Source: Bradyrhizobium hipponense (GTDB lineage Bacteria; Pseudomonadota; Alphaproteobacteria; Rhizobiales; Xanthobacteraceae). Taken from it: 64,000 bases of DNA. The position numbers and the translations under genes are program-made. The notes under the pieces are model-generated. The model saw only the letters and a list, made by a program, of their open reading frames with translations. It was not told where the DNA came from and searched no databases. The stretch is taken from NCBI RefSeq assembly GCF_008123965.1, contig NZ_VSTH01000019.1, forward strand, positions 62,001 through 126,000. The letters are read 5' to 3'. Positions 8,060-15,473 of this stretch are shown in pieces (within the stretch, counting starts at the first letter, position 1; every line of letters starts with the position of its first letter).

Positions 8060-8200
8060 ATGACCATCGAGAAACAGCGCGAAGTGATCCGGCTCTGGAA
8101 TCAGCTCAGGAAGGTGCGGGGCCCGGCCGCAGAAGAACTCCGCATCCAGATCCTCGAATGCTTCGCCGAGAAGGACAGCGCCAAGCGTTCGGCGGCTTGA
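8060..8200 (+). CDS. 46-residue hypothetical protein
   Basis: A short basic helical protein (MTIEKQREVIRLWNQLRK to AKRSAA). The ATG at 8060 follows a good Shine-Dalgarno (GTGGAGGTG). The length and high content of charged helix formers suggest a small soluble factor; no family is recognised. Confidence 0.6.
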   Translation: MTIEKQREVIRLWNQLRKVRGPAAEELRIQILECFAEKDSAKRSAA

Positions 8201-8413
8201 GCAGCGTCGCCGGTCGAGGAGGGCGCCGGACATCGCCGGCGCGCGTTCGAATTAGAACGGGCCCGACTCGCTTTCGTGCGCCCAAGGGGGCGTGCTTGCA
8301 GGAGTGACAGCGACGTTGCCATTGGAAGCCAGTCCTCTGGCGAGGCGTGGCAGCTTCGGACCTTTGCCTCCGGTCATTTAGGAACCAGCGTTTGCAGTGA
8401 ACGTTCGCCGTGC

Positions 8414-8539
8414 ATGACATGCCCGCGATGCGCCAAGCCGATGACGGCGAAGTCGACCAACACTTTCTGGTGCGAGCCGTGCCGCGAGATCGTCATCGTG
8501 TTTGCGGTCGTCTCGAAATTCCTGCCGCCGGCGAAATGA
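8414..8539 (+). CDS. 41-residue zinc-ribbon-like protein
   Basis: The protein starts MTCPRCAKPM and continues to FWCEPCREI, giving two CxxC pairs 16 residues apart, the pattern of a minimal zinc ribbon. A hydrophobic tail (VIVFAVVSKFL) follows. The upstream in-frame extension to 8276 has atypical composition and was not used. Role unknown. Confidence 0.5.
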   Translation: MTCPRCAKPMTAKSTNTFWCEPCREIVIVFAVVSKFLPPAK

Positions 8540-8589
8540 CAGACCATACTTTCATCGATCGTTAGCAAACGCGCAGTGCTGGTTTTCTC

Positions 8590-8637
8590 GATTCCGATTC
8601 GTTCTTTGGGAACGAAATGGAGTCTGATGCAGAACAA
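8590..8637. repeat. TTCGTTC/GAACGAA palindromic element, copy 1
   Basis: Related to copies at 8791-8838 and 37531-37573. The core is GATTCGTTCTTTGGGAACGAA, an inverted repeat of TTCGTTC and GAACGAA with an extra block ATGGAGTC on one arm, ending GAACAA. Confidence 0.7.
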
Positions 8638-8731
8638 GTTGCGCCCGTCGATGCCGATGCGGCCCGCGCTTGTCGCGGCCACCCGGCGCGATGCTTTGAT
8701 GGCTTCATGAGATCGTGCCCGCGCATCACGC

Positions 8732-8763
8732 GATGCACACCGATTGTGATGCACACCAATTGT
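8732..8763. repeat. 16-nt tandem duplication
   Basis: GATGCACACCGATTGT is followed immediately by GATGCACACCAATTGT, with 15 of 16 bases identical. Confidence 0.8.
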
Positions 8764-8790
8764 TAGGAGTTGCTCCGCGCCGATTTCTTG

Positions 8791-8838
8791 GATTCCGATT
8801 CGTTCTTCGAGAACGAAATGGAGTCGAAGCTGGAACAA
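8791..8838. repeat. TTCGTTC/GAACGAA palindromic element, copy 2
   Basis: Same element as 8590-8637, in the same orientation, about 200 bases downstream. Similarity extends about 30 bases further upstream (GTTAG and TGCT blocks), so about 80 bases are duplicated in all. Confidence 0.7.
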
Positions 8839-9029
8839 AGCTGGTCAGCGGCACTGCCATAACCGCCTGGGCCTTCGCGCGACGCTGCGGAGGTCTGAGC
8901 TGCTTCCGCAAACCTGCTAACGAAAACTTGCGGCGAAGCCGATAACGCTAATCGGTTAGGTTAAAAGCGAAGTCGCGTTGCAGTTGCGGCGGATTGGGAT
9001 AGTGTCTGGCAACGACAACCAGAAACTTC

Positions 9030-9098
9030 GCCCAAGAAGCTCTGTCCAAGAACGTTTGTCCAAGAACCTTTGCCCAAGAACCTTTGCCAACGAACCGC
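9030..9098. repeat. 14-nt tandem repeat array
   Basis: Four consecutive 14-mers (GCCCAAGAAGCTCT, GTCCAAGAACGTTT, GTCCAAGAACCTTT, GCCCAAGAACCTTT) and a decayed fifth (GCCAACGAACC). The array lies immediately upstream of the 65-residue membrane gene at 9105, where it could influence leader length or initiation. Confidence 0.8.
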
Positions 9099-9104
9099 TT
9101 TGTC

Positions 9105-9302
9105 ATGACACCTTTTTCAGGACCGTCGTTTTATCAAGGCGACCGGCACACCTACCGGCGCGTCGCTGTTGTCGGCACGCTGTTTTGCCTCGCCTTCGTG
9201 GTGATCAGCTTTTCGCTGCGGCCGCAGGCCGAAGACACGCGCGTCGCGGTCAAGGCCGACCGGCTGGTGCGCACCGCCGGCCACGCGCCGCGCGCGAATT
9301 AG
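9105..9302 (+). CDS. one-helix membrane protein
   Basis: A 65-residue protein (MTPFSGPSFYQGD start). The N-terminal 24 residues are soluble, one transmembrane helix spans about 25-46 (AVVGTLFCLAFVVISF), and the C-terminus is charged. The second in-frame ATG (9105) is preferred because the upstream part lies in the tandem repeat. It overlaps the convergent gene by 4 bases. Function unknown. Confidence 0.6.
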   Translation: MTPFSGPSFYQGDRHTYRRVAVVGTLFCLAFVVISFSLRPQAEDTRVAVKADRLVRTAGHAPRAN

Positions 9303-9424
9303 CGCTCGTCGCGGTAGATCTGGTCGTCGGGGCCCGCGTGGCGGCACGACGCACCGCTGCTCGCGAGCGCGACGAAACCGGCATAGCCGGCCAGGTTGAG
9401 CAGGACTTCGAGCCACACGGGCAT
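9299..9424 (-). CDS. 41-residue one-helix protein
   Basis: It starts MPVWLEVLLNLAGYAG and has one hydrophobic helix (about 3-22), then a polar tail ending DDQIYRDER. The ATG at 9424 has AGAGAGG about 7 bases upstream on the minus strand. It is convergent with, and overlaps by 4 bases, the preceding gene. Function unknown. Confidence 0.55.
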   Translation of the reverse strand: MPVWLEVLLNLAGYAGFVALASSGASCRHAGPDDQIYRDER

Positions 9425-9511
9425 GTCGGCCTCTCTTGCGCGAAGTCGACACAACGTGCGCGCGAAAGAGATGTTCCGCGCTCGCCAGGAAATTTCCAAA
9501 AAATTTCCCGT

Positions 9512-9742
9512 TCAGAGCGGGGAGGAGGGGTCGAGCCGGCGGCCGAGCGTCGCGACGGATTTGGGGGACGGCTGCTCCTTGAGGAACTCGGCAATGGCGC
9601 GTGCGAGCTCACCGTCGGTCATCGGCGTCGCGGGCGGGCGCAGGCTGCCGACGCTGATGCCGCGAACGATCTCCTCGTAATGCTGATTACGTGCCTTCGG
9701 AACGAGCCTGCGGATGCGGGCGAGCAGAGCGGATATCGGCAA
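9512..9742 (-). CDS. small hypothetical protein
   Basis: A 76-residue helical protein (PISALLARIRRLVPKARNQ to DPSSPL). A TTG at 9742 is chosen because GAGGAGG lies about 6 bases upstream. An in-frame ATG at 9829 would add a low-complexity basic extension. It contains the segment MTDGELARAIAEFLKEQ. No family is recognised. Confidence 0.55.
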   Translation of the reverse strand: MPISALLARIRRLVPKARNQHYEEIVRGISVGSLRPPATPMTDGELARAIAEFLKEQPSPKSVATLGRRLDPSSPL

Positions 9743-9828
9743 TCTTTCCTCCTCGCGATCTTTCCTCCCTCGATCACCCGCCCCATTGGCAGCCGGTTGG
9801 CTGTGCTGCCATTTGTGTTCCTGAAACA

Positions 9829-9866
9829 AAACCCCGTCAGCATCACGATGGATACTGACGGGGCTT
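9829..9866 (-). terminator. hairpin with T run (terminator or attenuator)
   Basis: CCCCGTCAG and CTGACGGGG pair around a 14-base loop. On the minus strand TTTTGTTT follows. It sits upstream of the minus-strand gene at 9512-9742, so it may be an attenuator in that gene's leader. No minus-strand gene ends just before it. Confidence 0.45.
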
Positions 9867-9940
9867 CGTGCGCGGCCTCTACCGGATAGCGGAGGCTTGC
9901 ACTCGCAAGTTCAATCCATGAGAGCCGATTTCGTTCCGCT

Positions 9941-9975
9941 CGCGCCCAATTTTTTTCGCGCCCATTTTTTTCGTG
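9941..9975. repeat. T-rich 15-16-nt tandem repeat
   Basis: CGCGCCCAATTTTTTT, then CGCGCCCATTTTTTT, then a partial CGTGCCC. Confidence 0.7.
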
Positions 9976-10052
9976 CCCGGGGGTTCCTCCATGGCGCGCG
10001 CAACCATCGCACAGAGCCGGCGTTGTTTCGCCAGCTACCAAGGAGCAGATGC

Positions 10053-10337
10053 ATGATGATGAAAACACTCGCAGTTCTGGCCACCGTTGCGGCGGTGGGC
10101 GTAACCGCAGTCGCCGCTCCTGCGGAGGCGCGTGGTCGCGGCATCGGTCCGGGCCTCGCATTCGGTCTTGCCGCCGGCGCGATCACCGCGGGCGCGTTGG
10201 CTGCGTCCCATCCGTATGGCTACGGCTATTACGATGGCCCGGCTTATTATTACGGACCTGGCCCTTACGCCTATTACGGCGGCGGACCATACTACTATGG
10301 CCACCGCCGGCACCACTACTACTACCGTCACTGGTAA
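10053..10337 (+). CDS. secreted Gly/Tyr-rich small protein
   Basis: A 94-residue precursor. A signal peptide (about 1-25, cleavage near AEARG) is followed by a glycine/alanine helix and a tyrosine-rich tail (YGYGYYDGPAYYYGPGPY) ending HHYYYRHW. Such proteins are common in rhizobial envelopes; their role is not established. Three consecutive ATGs occur at 10053, 10056 and 10059. The first is best spaced from AGGAG. A terminator follows. Confidence 0.75.
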   Translation: MMMKTLAVLATVAAVGVTAVAAPAEARGRGIGPGLAFGLAAGAITAGALAASHPYGYGYYDGPAYYYGPGPYAYYGGGPYYYGHRRHHYYYRHW

Positions 10338-10353
10338 CAGCCACGGCTAAGCG

Positions 10354-10385
10354 AAAAGCCCGGAGCGATGCCCCGGGCTTTTTTC
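10354..10385 (+). terminator. Rho-independent terminator
   Basis: AAGCCCGG and CCGGGCTT pair around a 9-base loop, followed by TTTTC, 17 bases after the Gly/Tyr-rich gene's stop. Confidence 0.85.
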
Positions 10386-10423
10386 ATGAAAGTTCCTTGC
10401 GCGATGATCTGACGCGCGATGGT

Positions 10424-10588
10424 CTACGGCCAGAGCGAGGGCCGTTCGACCTTGCGGGCATTCTCAAGCGTCGAGACGCAATATTCCTCACGCTCGCGCT
10501 TGAATTTTTCCTGGGTGGCGCGGAAGGCGGCGACACGTGCGGCGATCTCGTCGCGTTCGCGGGCTTTGCGTTCTTCGTCTTCGGTCAT
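10424..10588 (-). CDS. charged helical small protein
   Basis: A 54-residue protein (MTEDEERKARERDE to RKVERPSLWP). It is mostly one charged helix with heptad character. ATG 10588 is preferred to ATG 10594, because the AGAGGGG ribosome site lies immediately before the latter and fits the former. Role unknown. Confidence 0.6.
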   Translation of the reverse strand: MTEDEERKARERDEIAARVAAFRATQEKFKREREEYCVSTLENARKVERPSLWP

Positions 10589-11011
10589 GTCCATCCCCTC
10601 TGTTCGCACTTGAACTGCGTTGACACCTGAACTCAAGCAGCGCCGCCGCATCGCACCTGAGTCGCAGTCGAAGACATGCATTGGCGCTTCTGATTGGGGC
10701 GTCAATGGGGAGGAGGCATTGCAGGATTGTGATAAGCGATTGTGATAAGCGAACGGCGGAAAAATTGCCGTTCGCGTTTCGTGAGACGGTGGATAAGAGC
10801 GTCAACAATCTTGTCGCTTGCACATGTTGCGGCTAGCCCCAAAGGCAAATCGCAGCAAATCAGCGCGCGTGACGCACAAGGCGTCCATTGAGATGATGAC
10901 GGCAACATCCGGCTGCGGCATGCTGGCATGCTATAGAGCGGTGCTCGGGCCTACGGATGACTTGACTACGGATCACTTGACTACGGATCACTTGCCCATG
11001 ATCGCTTGCCC
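10589..11011. other. intergenic region upstream of sirtuin
   Basis: No accepted gene. It includes a 13-nt duplication (TTGTGATAAGCGA, about 10728-10752) and ends in the tandem repeats at 10951-11021. Confidence 0.5.
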
Positions 11012-11021
11012 ATGATCGCAT
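10951..11021. repeat. tandem repeats over sirtuin start
   Basis: Three copies of CTACGGATSACTTG(A) (10951-10994) are followed by two copies of CCCATGATCGCWT (10995-11021). The second block duplicates the start codon region of the sirtuin: ATGATCGC occurs at 10998 (out of frame) and 11012 (the true start). Confidence 0.8.
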
Positions 11022-11773
11022 CGGATCTTCGCAGCGGCGTCGAACGGCTCGGCGACATGATCGCCGAAGCCAAGGCCATCGTGCCGTTCACCGGCGCCGG
11101 CATTTCGACGGAATGCGGCATCCCGGATTTCCGCTCGCCGGGCGGGCTGTGGACTCGCAACCGTCCGATCCCGTTCGACGAATTCGTCGCCAGCCAGGAC
11201 GCGCGGGACGAGTCCTGGCGCCGCCGCTTTGCGATGGACGAGACCTTTGCGGCGGCAAAGCCCGGCCGCGGCCATCGCGCGCTGGCCTCGCTCTACCGCG
11301 CCGGCAAGGTTCCCGCTGTCATCACCCAGAACATCGACAATCTGCATCAGGCCTCGGGCTTCGCCGCCGGGCACGTGATTGAGCTTCACGGCAACACCAC
11401 CTATGCGCGCTGCATCGGATGCGGGCAGACCTATCAGCTCGACTGGGTCAAGCGCCGGTTCGATCAGGATGGCGCCGCTCCGGACTGCACCGCCTGCGAT
11501 GAGCCGGTGAAAACCGCCACCATTTCGTTCGGTCAGGCGATGCCGGACGGCGAAATGCAGCGCGCAACCGAGCTGTCGCAGCGTTGCGACCTCTTCATCG
11601 CGATCGGTTCCTCGCTCGTTGTATGGCCGGCAGCGGGCTTTCCGATGATGGCGAAGAACGCCGGTGCTCGTTTGGTCATCATCAATCGCGAGCCGACCGA
11701 GCAGGACGACATCGCCGACCTCGTGATCCGCCATGACATCGGCGAAACGCTCGGGCCGTTCGTCGGCAATTGA
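11012..11773 (+). CDS. cobB: NAD-dependent protein deacylase, Sir2 family
   Basis: A 253-residue sirtuin. GAGIS (28-32) and GIPDFRS (36-42) form the NAD site, TQNIDNLH (105-112) carries the catalytic Asn-Asp, and His126 in ELHGN is the general base. The zinc ligands are C134, C137, C159 and C162. It removes acyl groups from lysines using NAD, acting on metabolic enzymes such as acyl-CoA synthetases. The ATG at 11012 lies in a tandem duplication; the earlier ATG at 10998 is out of frame. It is monocistronic. Confidence 0.93.
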   Translation: MIASDLRSGVERLGDMIAEAKAIVPFTGAGISTECGIPDFRSPGGLWTRNRPIPFDEFVASQDARDESWRRRFAMDETFAAAKPGRGHRALASLYRAGKVPAVITQNIDNLHQASGFAAGHVIELHGNTTYARCIGCGQTYQLDWVKRRFDQDGAAPDCTACDEPVKTATISFGQAMPDGEMQRATELSQRCDLFIAIGSSLVVWPAAGFPMMAKNAGARLVIINREPTEQDDIADLVIRHDIGETLGPFVGN

Positions 11774-11971
11774 TCGGTCGTTTTTGATTCGCGCCTGTGC
11801 AAGCTGTTCATAGGTTCCGGCGAATCTCTTTTTTGTCTATGCCTCTCAACCGAGAGTGTTATCTTTTGATTCGAAAGATTCGCGTCGCGTCCAGCTGAGA
11901 TGATTCTCGAAAGACGCGTGATTCGGCGCCGCCACTCAGGCGGGTTGCATGGCAGTGTGGGGTCCGGGGTT

Positions 11972-12601
11972 ATGGGGTCGTCGGACGGATTTGAGTCCAA
12001 GAAGGTTGGAGTTCCCGCGGTGGGCGAACACGGCTCCGGGCGCGAGAGCGCGCTCAGTCCCTTCACCGGGCTGGGCGAGGCCGCCGCCAACCTCGTCGAG
12101 GTGCACGGCGTCATCAAATGGTTCGACGCCTCCAAGGGCTATGGCTTCGTCGTTCCTGACAATGGCTGGCCGGACGTGCTCCTGCACGTGACCGTGCTGA
12201 GGCGCGACGGCTTCCAGACCGCGTACGAGGGCGCCCGCATCGTCGTCGAGTGCATCCAGCGCGCCAAGGGCTACCAGGCGTTCCGCGTGGTCTCGATGGA
12301 CGAGTCGACCGCGATCCATCCGGCGCAGATGCTGCCGCCGCGCACCCACGTCACGGTCACCCCGACCAGCGGACTCGAGCGGGCCCAGGTCAAATGGTTC
12401 AATCGGCTGCGCGGCTTCGGCTTCCTCACCTGCGGCGAGGGCACCCCCGACATCTTCGTGCACATGGAGACGCTGCGCCGCTTCGGCATGACTGAGCTGC
12501 GGCCCGGCCAGTACGTCCTGGTCCGCTTTGGGCCCGGCTCCAAGGGCATGATGGCCGCCGAGATTCATCCCGAGTCCGGGTCGCCGGTTTCTTCGCACTA
12601 A
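11972..12601 (+). CDS. double cold-shock-domain protein
   Basis: A 209-residue protein with two CspA-type OB folds. Domain 1 (about 43-110) has RNP1-like KGYGFV (55-60) and RNP2-like DVLLHV (68-73). Domain 2 (about 136-200) has RGFGFL (147-152) and DIFVHM (160-165). Linkers and N-terminus are flexible. It probably binds single-stranded RNA or DNA. The 200-base leader is AT-richer than its surroundings and could fold, as in other cold-shock genes. The start at 11972 is favoured over 11900, which adds a basic tail of unlikely composition. Confidence 0.85.
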   Translation: MGSSDGFESKKVGVPAVGEHGSGRESALSPFTGLGEAAANLVEVHGVIKWFDASKGYGFVVPDNGWPDVLLHVTVLRRDGFQTAYEGARIVVECIQRAKGYQAFRVVSMDESTAIHPAQMLPPRTHVTVTPTSGLERAQVKWFNRLRGFGFLTCGEGTPDIFVHMETLRRFGMTELRPGQYVLVRFGPGSKGMMAAEIHPESGSPVSSH

Positions 12602-12741
12602 GGCCTTGCCCGTTCCCGCAATCGTGAGCAGAGGCGCGCTGGCAGGGCCGTGCGCGCCATCTGGCTTTTGCGGCGATCGCCGCGTAAGGATTGTCGCAGT
12701 CCCACGCCGTCAGGCCATGCTTGCTGTCCGAGTGCCCCTCC

Positions 12742-13227
12742 ATGAGTTCTGATCGAAAGGCCGCCTGGTTCCTCAGCCGGAGCTGGCTTGCCGCCATCCT
12801 GGTCATCGCCACCTATGCCGTCGCGAGCGCGCCCGCCGGCGCCGCCAACCTTCAGACGCTGGAGATCGTCACCAAGAACGGCGTTCAGGTATTCTCGGTC
12901 GAGATGGCGACCACGGAAGAGGAGAAGCAGACTGGCCTGATGCACCGCAAGGAACTGGCGGACGGCAAGGGCATGCTGTTCGACTTCAGCCCCGAGCAGG
13001 AAGTGTCGATGTGGATGAAGAACACCTACATCTCGCTCGACATGATCTTCATCCGCGCCGACGGCCGCATCCTGCGCATCGCGGAAAATACCGAGCCAAT
13101 GTCGACCAAGATCATCTCGTCACATGGTCTTGCCAAGGGCGTCCTGGAGGTGCCGGCGGGAACGGCGCAGAAATACGGCATCCGTCCCGGCGATCGGGTC
13201 GGCCACCCGCTGTTCGGCAGCAAATAG
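12742..13227 (+). CDS. secreted DUF192 domain protein
   Basis: A 161-residue protein. A signal peptide (about 13-37, WLAAILVIATYAVASAPAGA) precedes a DUF192 domain (about 40-158) with the family tract TGLMHRKELADGKGMLFDF, VSMWMKNTYISLDMIFI, then GVLEVPAGTAQKYGI. It would be exported to the periplasm; the function of DUF192 is not established. The start at 12742 was chosen because the earlier one at 12691 puts 17 polar residues before the signal peptide. tRNA-Pro follows. Confidence 0.85.
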   Translation: MSSDRKAAWFLSRSWLAAILVIATYAVASAPAGAANLQTLEIVTKNGVQVFSVEMATTEEEKQTGLMHRKELADGKGMLFDFSPEQEVSMWMKNTYISLDMIFIRADGRILRIAENTEPMSTKIISSHGLAKGVLEVPAGTAQKYGIRPGDRVGHPLFGSK

Positions 13228-13320
13228 GGGCGATCGGCGGAATTATTGCCGCCTTGCGGGCGGCTTGGGAAGCTTGCTGGCGCCTTGGGAAGCGTGTATC
13301 GACAGGGCTCACCGGACATT

Positions 13321-13397
13321 CGGGGTATAGCGCAGCCTGGTAGCGCGGCAGTTTTGGGTACTGCAGGTCGTTGGTTCGAATCCAGCTGCCCCGACCA
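13321..13397 (+). tRNA. tRNA-Pro (TGG)
   Basis: A 77-nt cloverleaf with acceptor stem CGGGGTA/TGCCCCG, CCA encoded at the 3' end, and GTTCGAATCC in the T arm. The anticodon loop TTTGGGT gives anticodon TGG. Confidence 0.95.
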
Positions 13398-13546
13398 GTG
13401 TTTTCAAGCACTTAAAGCAAAATAGGTCGGTCTTTCCGTCGCAGAAATTGTGATTGGAAAGTTCATAAGGAAGGCGCGAGCAGGGCGCGTTGCTTCGCCA
13501 AATGCCGGCGGAAGCGCGCCAAGCGCGCGACCCCGACTGGATCTCT

Positions 13547-14314
13547 TCATACGGCGACCAAAGGCATTTCCTTGATAGCTTCCCATTGCTGGGTTGAAGT
13601 CGTACCTGACCACGCGTTGCGCTCGAGATTTGGCTTCCATGCGGCCGCCGGATCGAGATTGCCGGACTTCGTGAAGAAGGCGTTCGCTCCGTAGGTCGAT
13701 ACAGCCGCCAACCCGTACCCGTGCTCCCTGCAAAGCTTCGCAAGGGCCGCGAGCGACGCGCCGTGGTACCAGCCAGTTGGATGCTTCTGGTGGCGAACAA
13801 AGGTGGGGTCATAAGGAACGGTGACCGAGGCGGACTCAAAACTGGCATTGTACTCGATCGAAATGATCGACGGACCAATCCCGATCAGCTTTTCGAGAAA
13901 CCAGTAGTCGTTGCCATCCACGTCGATGGAGAGAATGCCGAGGCGCTCGAATTTGGTTCGAATGAAATCAAGATTGTCGAGAGAGAGAAAGCTGTTTCGA
14001 ATATCGATCCAGGTCGGAAGCAACACCTTTGCATCTTCGACTTGTTCGGCCGAGCCGTCAATCAAGAGCCCCCTCCATTCGGGCTCGTTGGCGAATGCCG
14101 CACAGTTGAATTTCACGGGGTGGAAGCCAAACTCAACAAATGTCTTCGGCGCCGCTGTGGTCGCGGCAAGATCAGCTAAAATGTCCACTTCATCGGCTTC
14201 GCTCTTGGTCCCGTGTTTGAGCTGCATCAGGCGGTAGCGAAGCCTTCGAAGCTGCGGGATAGATTTAAGAAAGGCGCGCATGGTTCCCAATCCGTCGAAT
14301 GGCTGAAACAGCAT
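13547..14314 (-). CDS. FkbM-like methyltransferase
   Basis: A 255-residue protein. The SAM-binding-like core contains KTFVEFGFHPVKFNC (about 57-71) and GILSIDVDGNDYWFLEKL (about 124-141), as in FkbM-type O-methyltransferases. It is likely to act on a sugar or other surface or secondary metabolite. Composition is less GC-rich than its neighbours, so it may be acquired. An in-frame ATG at 14281 is an alternative start with a slightly better ribosome site. It is adjacent to tRNA-Pro and has no partner gene. Confidence 0.7.
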   Translation of the reverse strand: MLFQPFDGLGTMRAFLKSIPQLRRLRYRLMQLKHGTKSEADEVDILADLAATTAAPKTFVEFGFHPVKFNCAAFANEPEWRGLLIDGSAEQVEDAKVLLPTWIDIRNSFLSLDNLDFIRTKFERLGILSIDVDGNDYWFLEKLIGIGPSIISIEYNASFESASVTVPYDPTFVRHQKHPTGWYHGASLAALAKLCREHGYGLAAVSTYGANAFFTKSGNLDPAAAWKPNLERNAWSGTTSTQQWEAIKEMPLVAV

Positions 14315-14559
14315 AGATATCGTTCAGAAACAATTTGCAATGTTCATCCCGCGCAAATCGCGTCATGAACTTGGCGAGTCCTTGGCGGGCCACGCTCTCA
14401 GCGCCTGATTTCGACGCGTTCCGCGTTGAAGGGAGAAGGCGAGGGACCCTATCGGCGTCCCACCGGAGTCTCCTTAAGGCGAGGTCATCATGTCGATCAG
14501 TGCGACTGCTGCGGCGATGACGACGTCCCCCATCGACCGCCACCACTCGGCGACGGCGC

Positions 14560-14694
14560 TCAGAGCAGGTCCAGCACCATTTCCAGCGTCTGAGCCCAGT
14601 GATCGCTCATGCCGGGACACGCGTCCCGGAGCGCCTGACCAGTCCAGACCAATTGAGCAAAGTTCATCGAACCTTTGGACGTCGCCACAGACAT
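14560..14694 (-). CDS. 44-residue hypothetical protein with leader element
   Basis: The frame reads MSVATSKGSMNFAQ to LEMVLDLL, a short mixed-helix protein. The 64 bases ending at its ATG match, at 43 positions, the element at 7860-7923, which gives some support for a conserved leader. It is followed by no strong terminator. Function unknown. Confidence 0.5.
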   Translation of the reverse strand: MSVATSKGSMNFAQLVWTGQALRDACPGMSDHWAQTLEMVLDLL

Positions 14695-14755
14695 ATGGGT
14701 GTTGGGAATTTCAGCGCCCAATGTCTAAACGGACGCCGCCAAGCGATGATATTCC
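14692..14755 (-). promoter_or_regulatory. leader element, copy 2
   Basis: The reverse complement matches 7860-7923 at 43 of 64 positions. It contains TTGGGCGCTGAAATTCCCAA, whose TTGGG/CCCAA ends can pair, and it terminates at the 44-residue gene's ATG. It could be a leader RNA structure or a small mobile palindrome. Confidence 0.45.
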
Positions 14756-14789
14756 GCTTGCGCGGCGTTGCGCTTTTCGGAGCGGGCAA

Positions 14790-14948
14790 TCAGCTCGTCG
14801 CGTACCAGCCGAGCGGAAACGGCAGGAACGGCCATATCCCATGGTTGTCGTTCGAGGCTTTCGGTAGTTCTTGAACGGAAGTTTTGACGGCCGGAGCAGG
14901 CGGCGTCGATGGCACCGCCAACCGCAGACAGGCACACTGCAAATTCAT
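14790..14948 (-). CDS. small protein with C-terminal NDNHGIWPFLPFP motif
   Basis: A 52-residue frame ending NDNHGIWPFLPFPLGWYATS. From memory only, this ending resembles a recurring tail of short rhizobial proteins. The start (MNLQCACLR) is uncertain. A different frame over the same bases (14725-14973) is also open; this one is preferred because of its recognisable C-terminus. Confidence 0.4.
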   Translation of the reverse strand: MNLQCACLRLAVPSTPPAPAVKTSVQELPKASNDNHGIWPFLPFPLGWYATS

Positions 14949-15256
14949 CGTGGTCGCCCCAGCCAGTAAGCATTTTTCAAAATTGAGCAGTTCAAAATTG
15001 CCACGCGTCCTCAAAACGGCGCGCTCATTCTCAAATCACGTTGCCCATTGTAGAAAAATTGGCGGTGGCTTTCAACCGGTCTTACTGCCCTCTCGCGACA
15101 GGTAAGGTTGACCGGTTAGGTTAAGGCAGAGCTGTTGTTGCGGCCGCCTTGGCGAGTGTTATCACCTCGGTTCCGGCGCGCGATGGGCTGCCTGGAATCT
15201 ATGCTCACACAGAGTCGCAGTTCGTCGCGGCGCTCGCATCTTGTGAGTTCTGGGTC
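14949..15256. other. intergenic region, no clear feature
   Basis: AT-richer than average up to about 15050. There is an open TTG frame leading into the next gene from 15149, without a ribosome site. Nothing else was recognised. Confidence 0.4.
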
Positions 15257-15451
15257 ATGTCTTTCGATCGCAACGTCCAGACCGTCAATACAAAGTCCAG
15301 CTGGGCCGATATCTGGCACCTCTGGACCGTGATCGTGCCGCGCCGCTCGATCAACGGGCAGCTTGTCTGCGGTAAGGTCTGGCGGCGCCACGACGGCCGC
15401 GACTGGATCTACAAGAAATTCACCGAGTACGACAGCAACGACGCGGCTTGA
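15257..15451 (+). CDS. small hypothetical protein
   Basis: A 64-residue protein (MSFDRNVQTVNTKSSW to YDSNDAA), probably a small beta-rich soluble domain with several tryptophans (SSWADIWHLWTV). The frame remains open to a TTG at 15149, so it may be longer. It converges with opgC. No family is recognised. Confidence 0.5.
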   Translation: MSFDRNVQTVNTKSSWADIWHLWTVIVPRRSINGQLVCGKVWRRHDGRDWIYKKFTEYDSNDAA

Positions 15452-15473
15452 GCTGGCGCTGCTGCCGCCGGGA

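Larger units (their letters stand above)
8540..9104. other. repeat-rich intergenic region
   Basis: No gene was accepted. It holds two copies of an imperfect palindrome (8590-8637 and 8791-8838, sharing ATTCCGATTCGTTCTT and GAACGAAATGGAGTC), a 16-nt tandem duplication (8732-8763), and four to five tandem 14-mers (9030-9098). A minus-strand open frame (8374-8838) spans both palindromes, but its protein is just two translated repeat copies. Confidence 0.6.
9743..10052. other. intergenic region with hairpin and tandem repeat
   Basis: No gene seen apart from the unused extension of the minus-strand gene. It holds a hairpin at 9829-9866 and a T-rich tandem repeat at 9941-9975, then the leader and Shine-Dalgarno (AGGAG, 10041-10045) of the Gly/Tyr-rich protein. 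Confidence 0.5.

Noticed and set aside
8374..8838. 154-codon minus-strand frame
   Set aside because: Its protein consists mostly of two translated copies of the palindromic repeat at 8590 and 8791.
9030..9098. Possible CRISPR array
   Set aside because: The 14-mers are directly adjacent without spacers, and no cas gene is present.
14265..14546. 93-codon minus-strand frame beside the FkbM-like gene
   Set aside because: Arg/His-rich composition and overlap with the FkbM-like gene start; no ribosome site.
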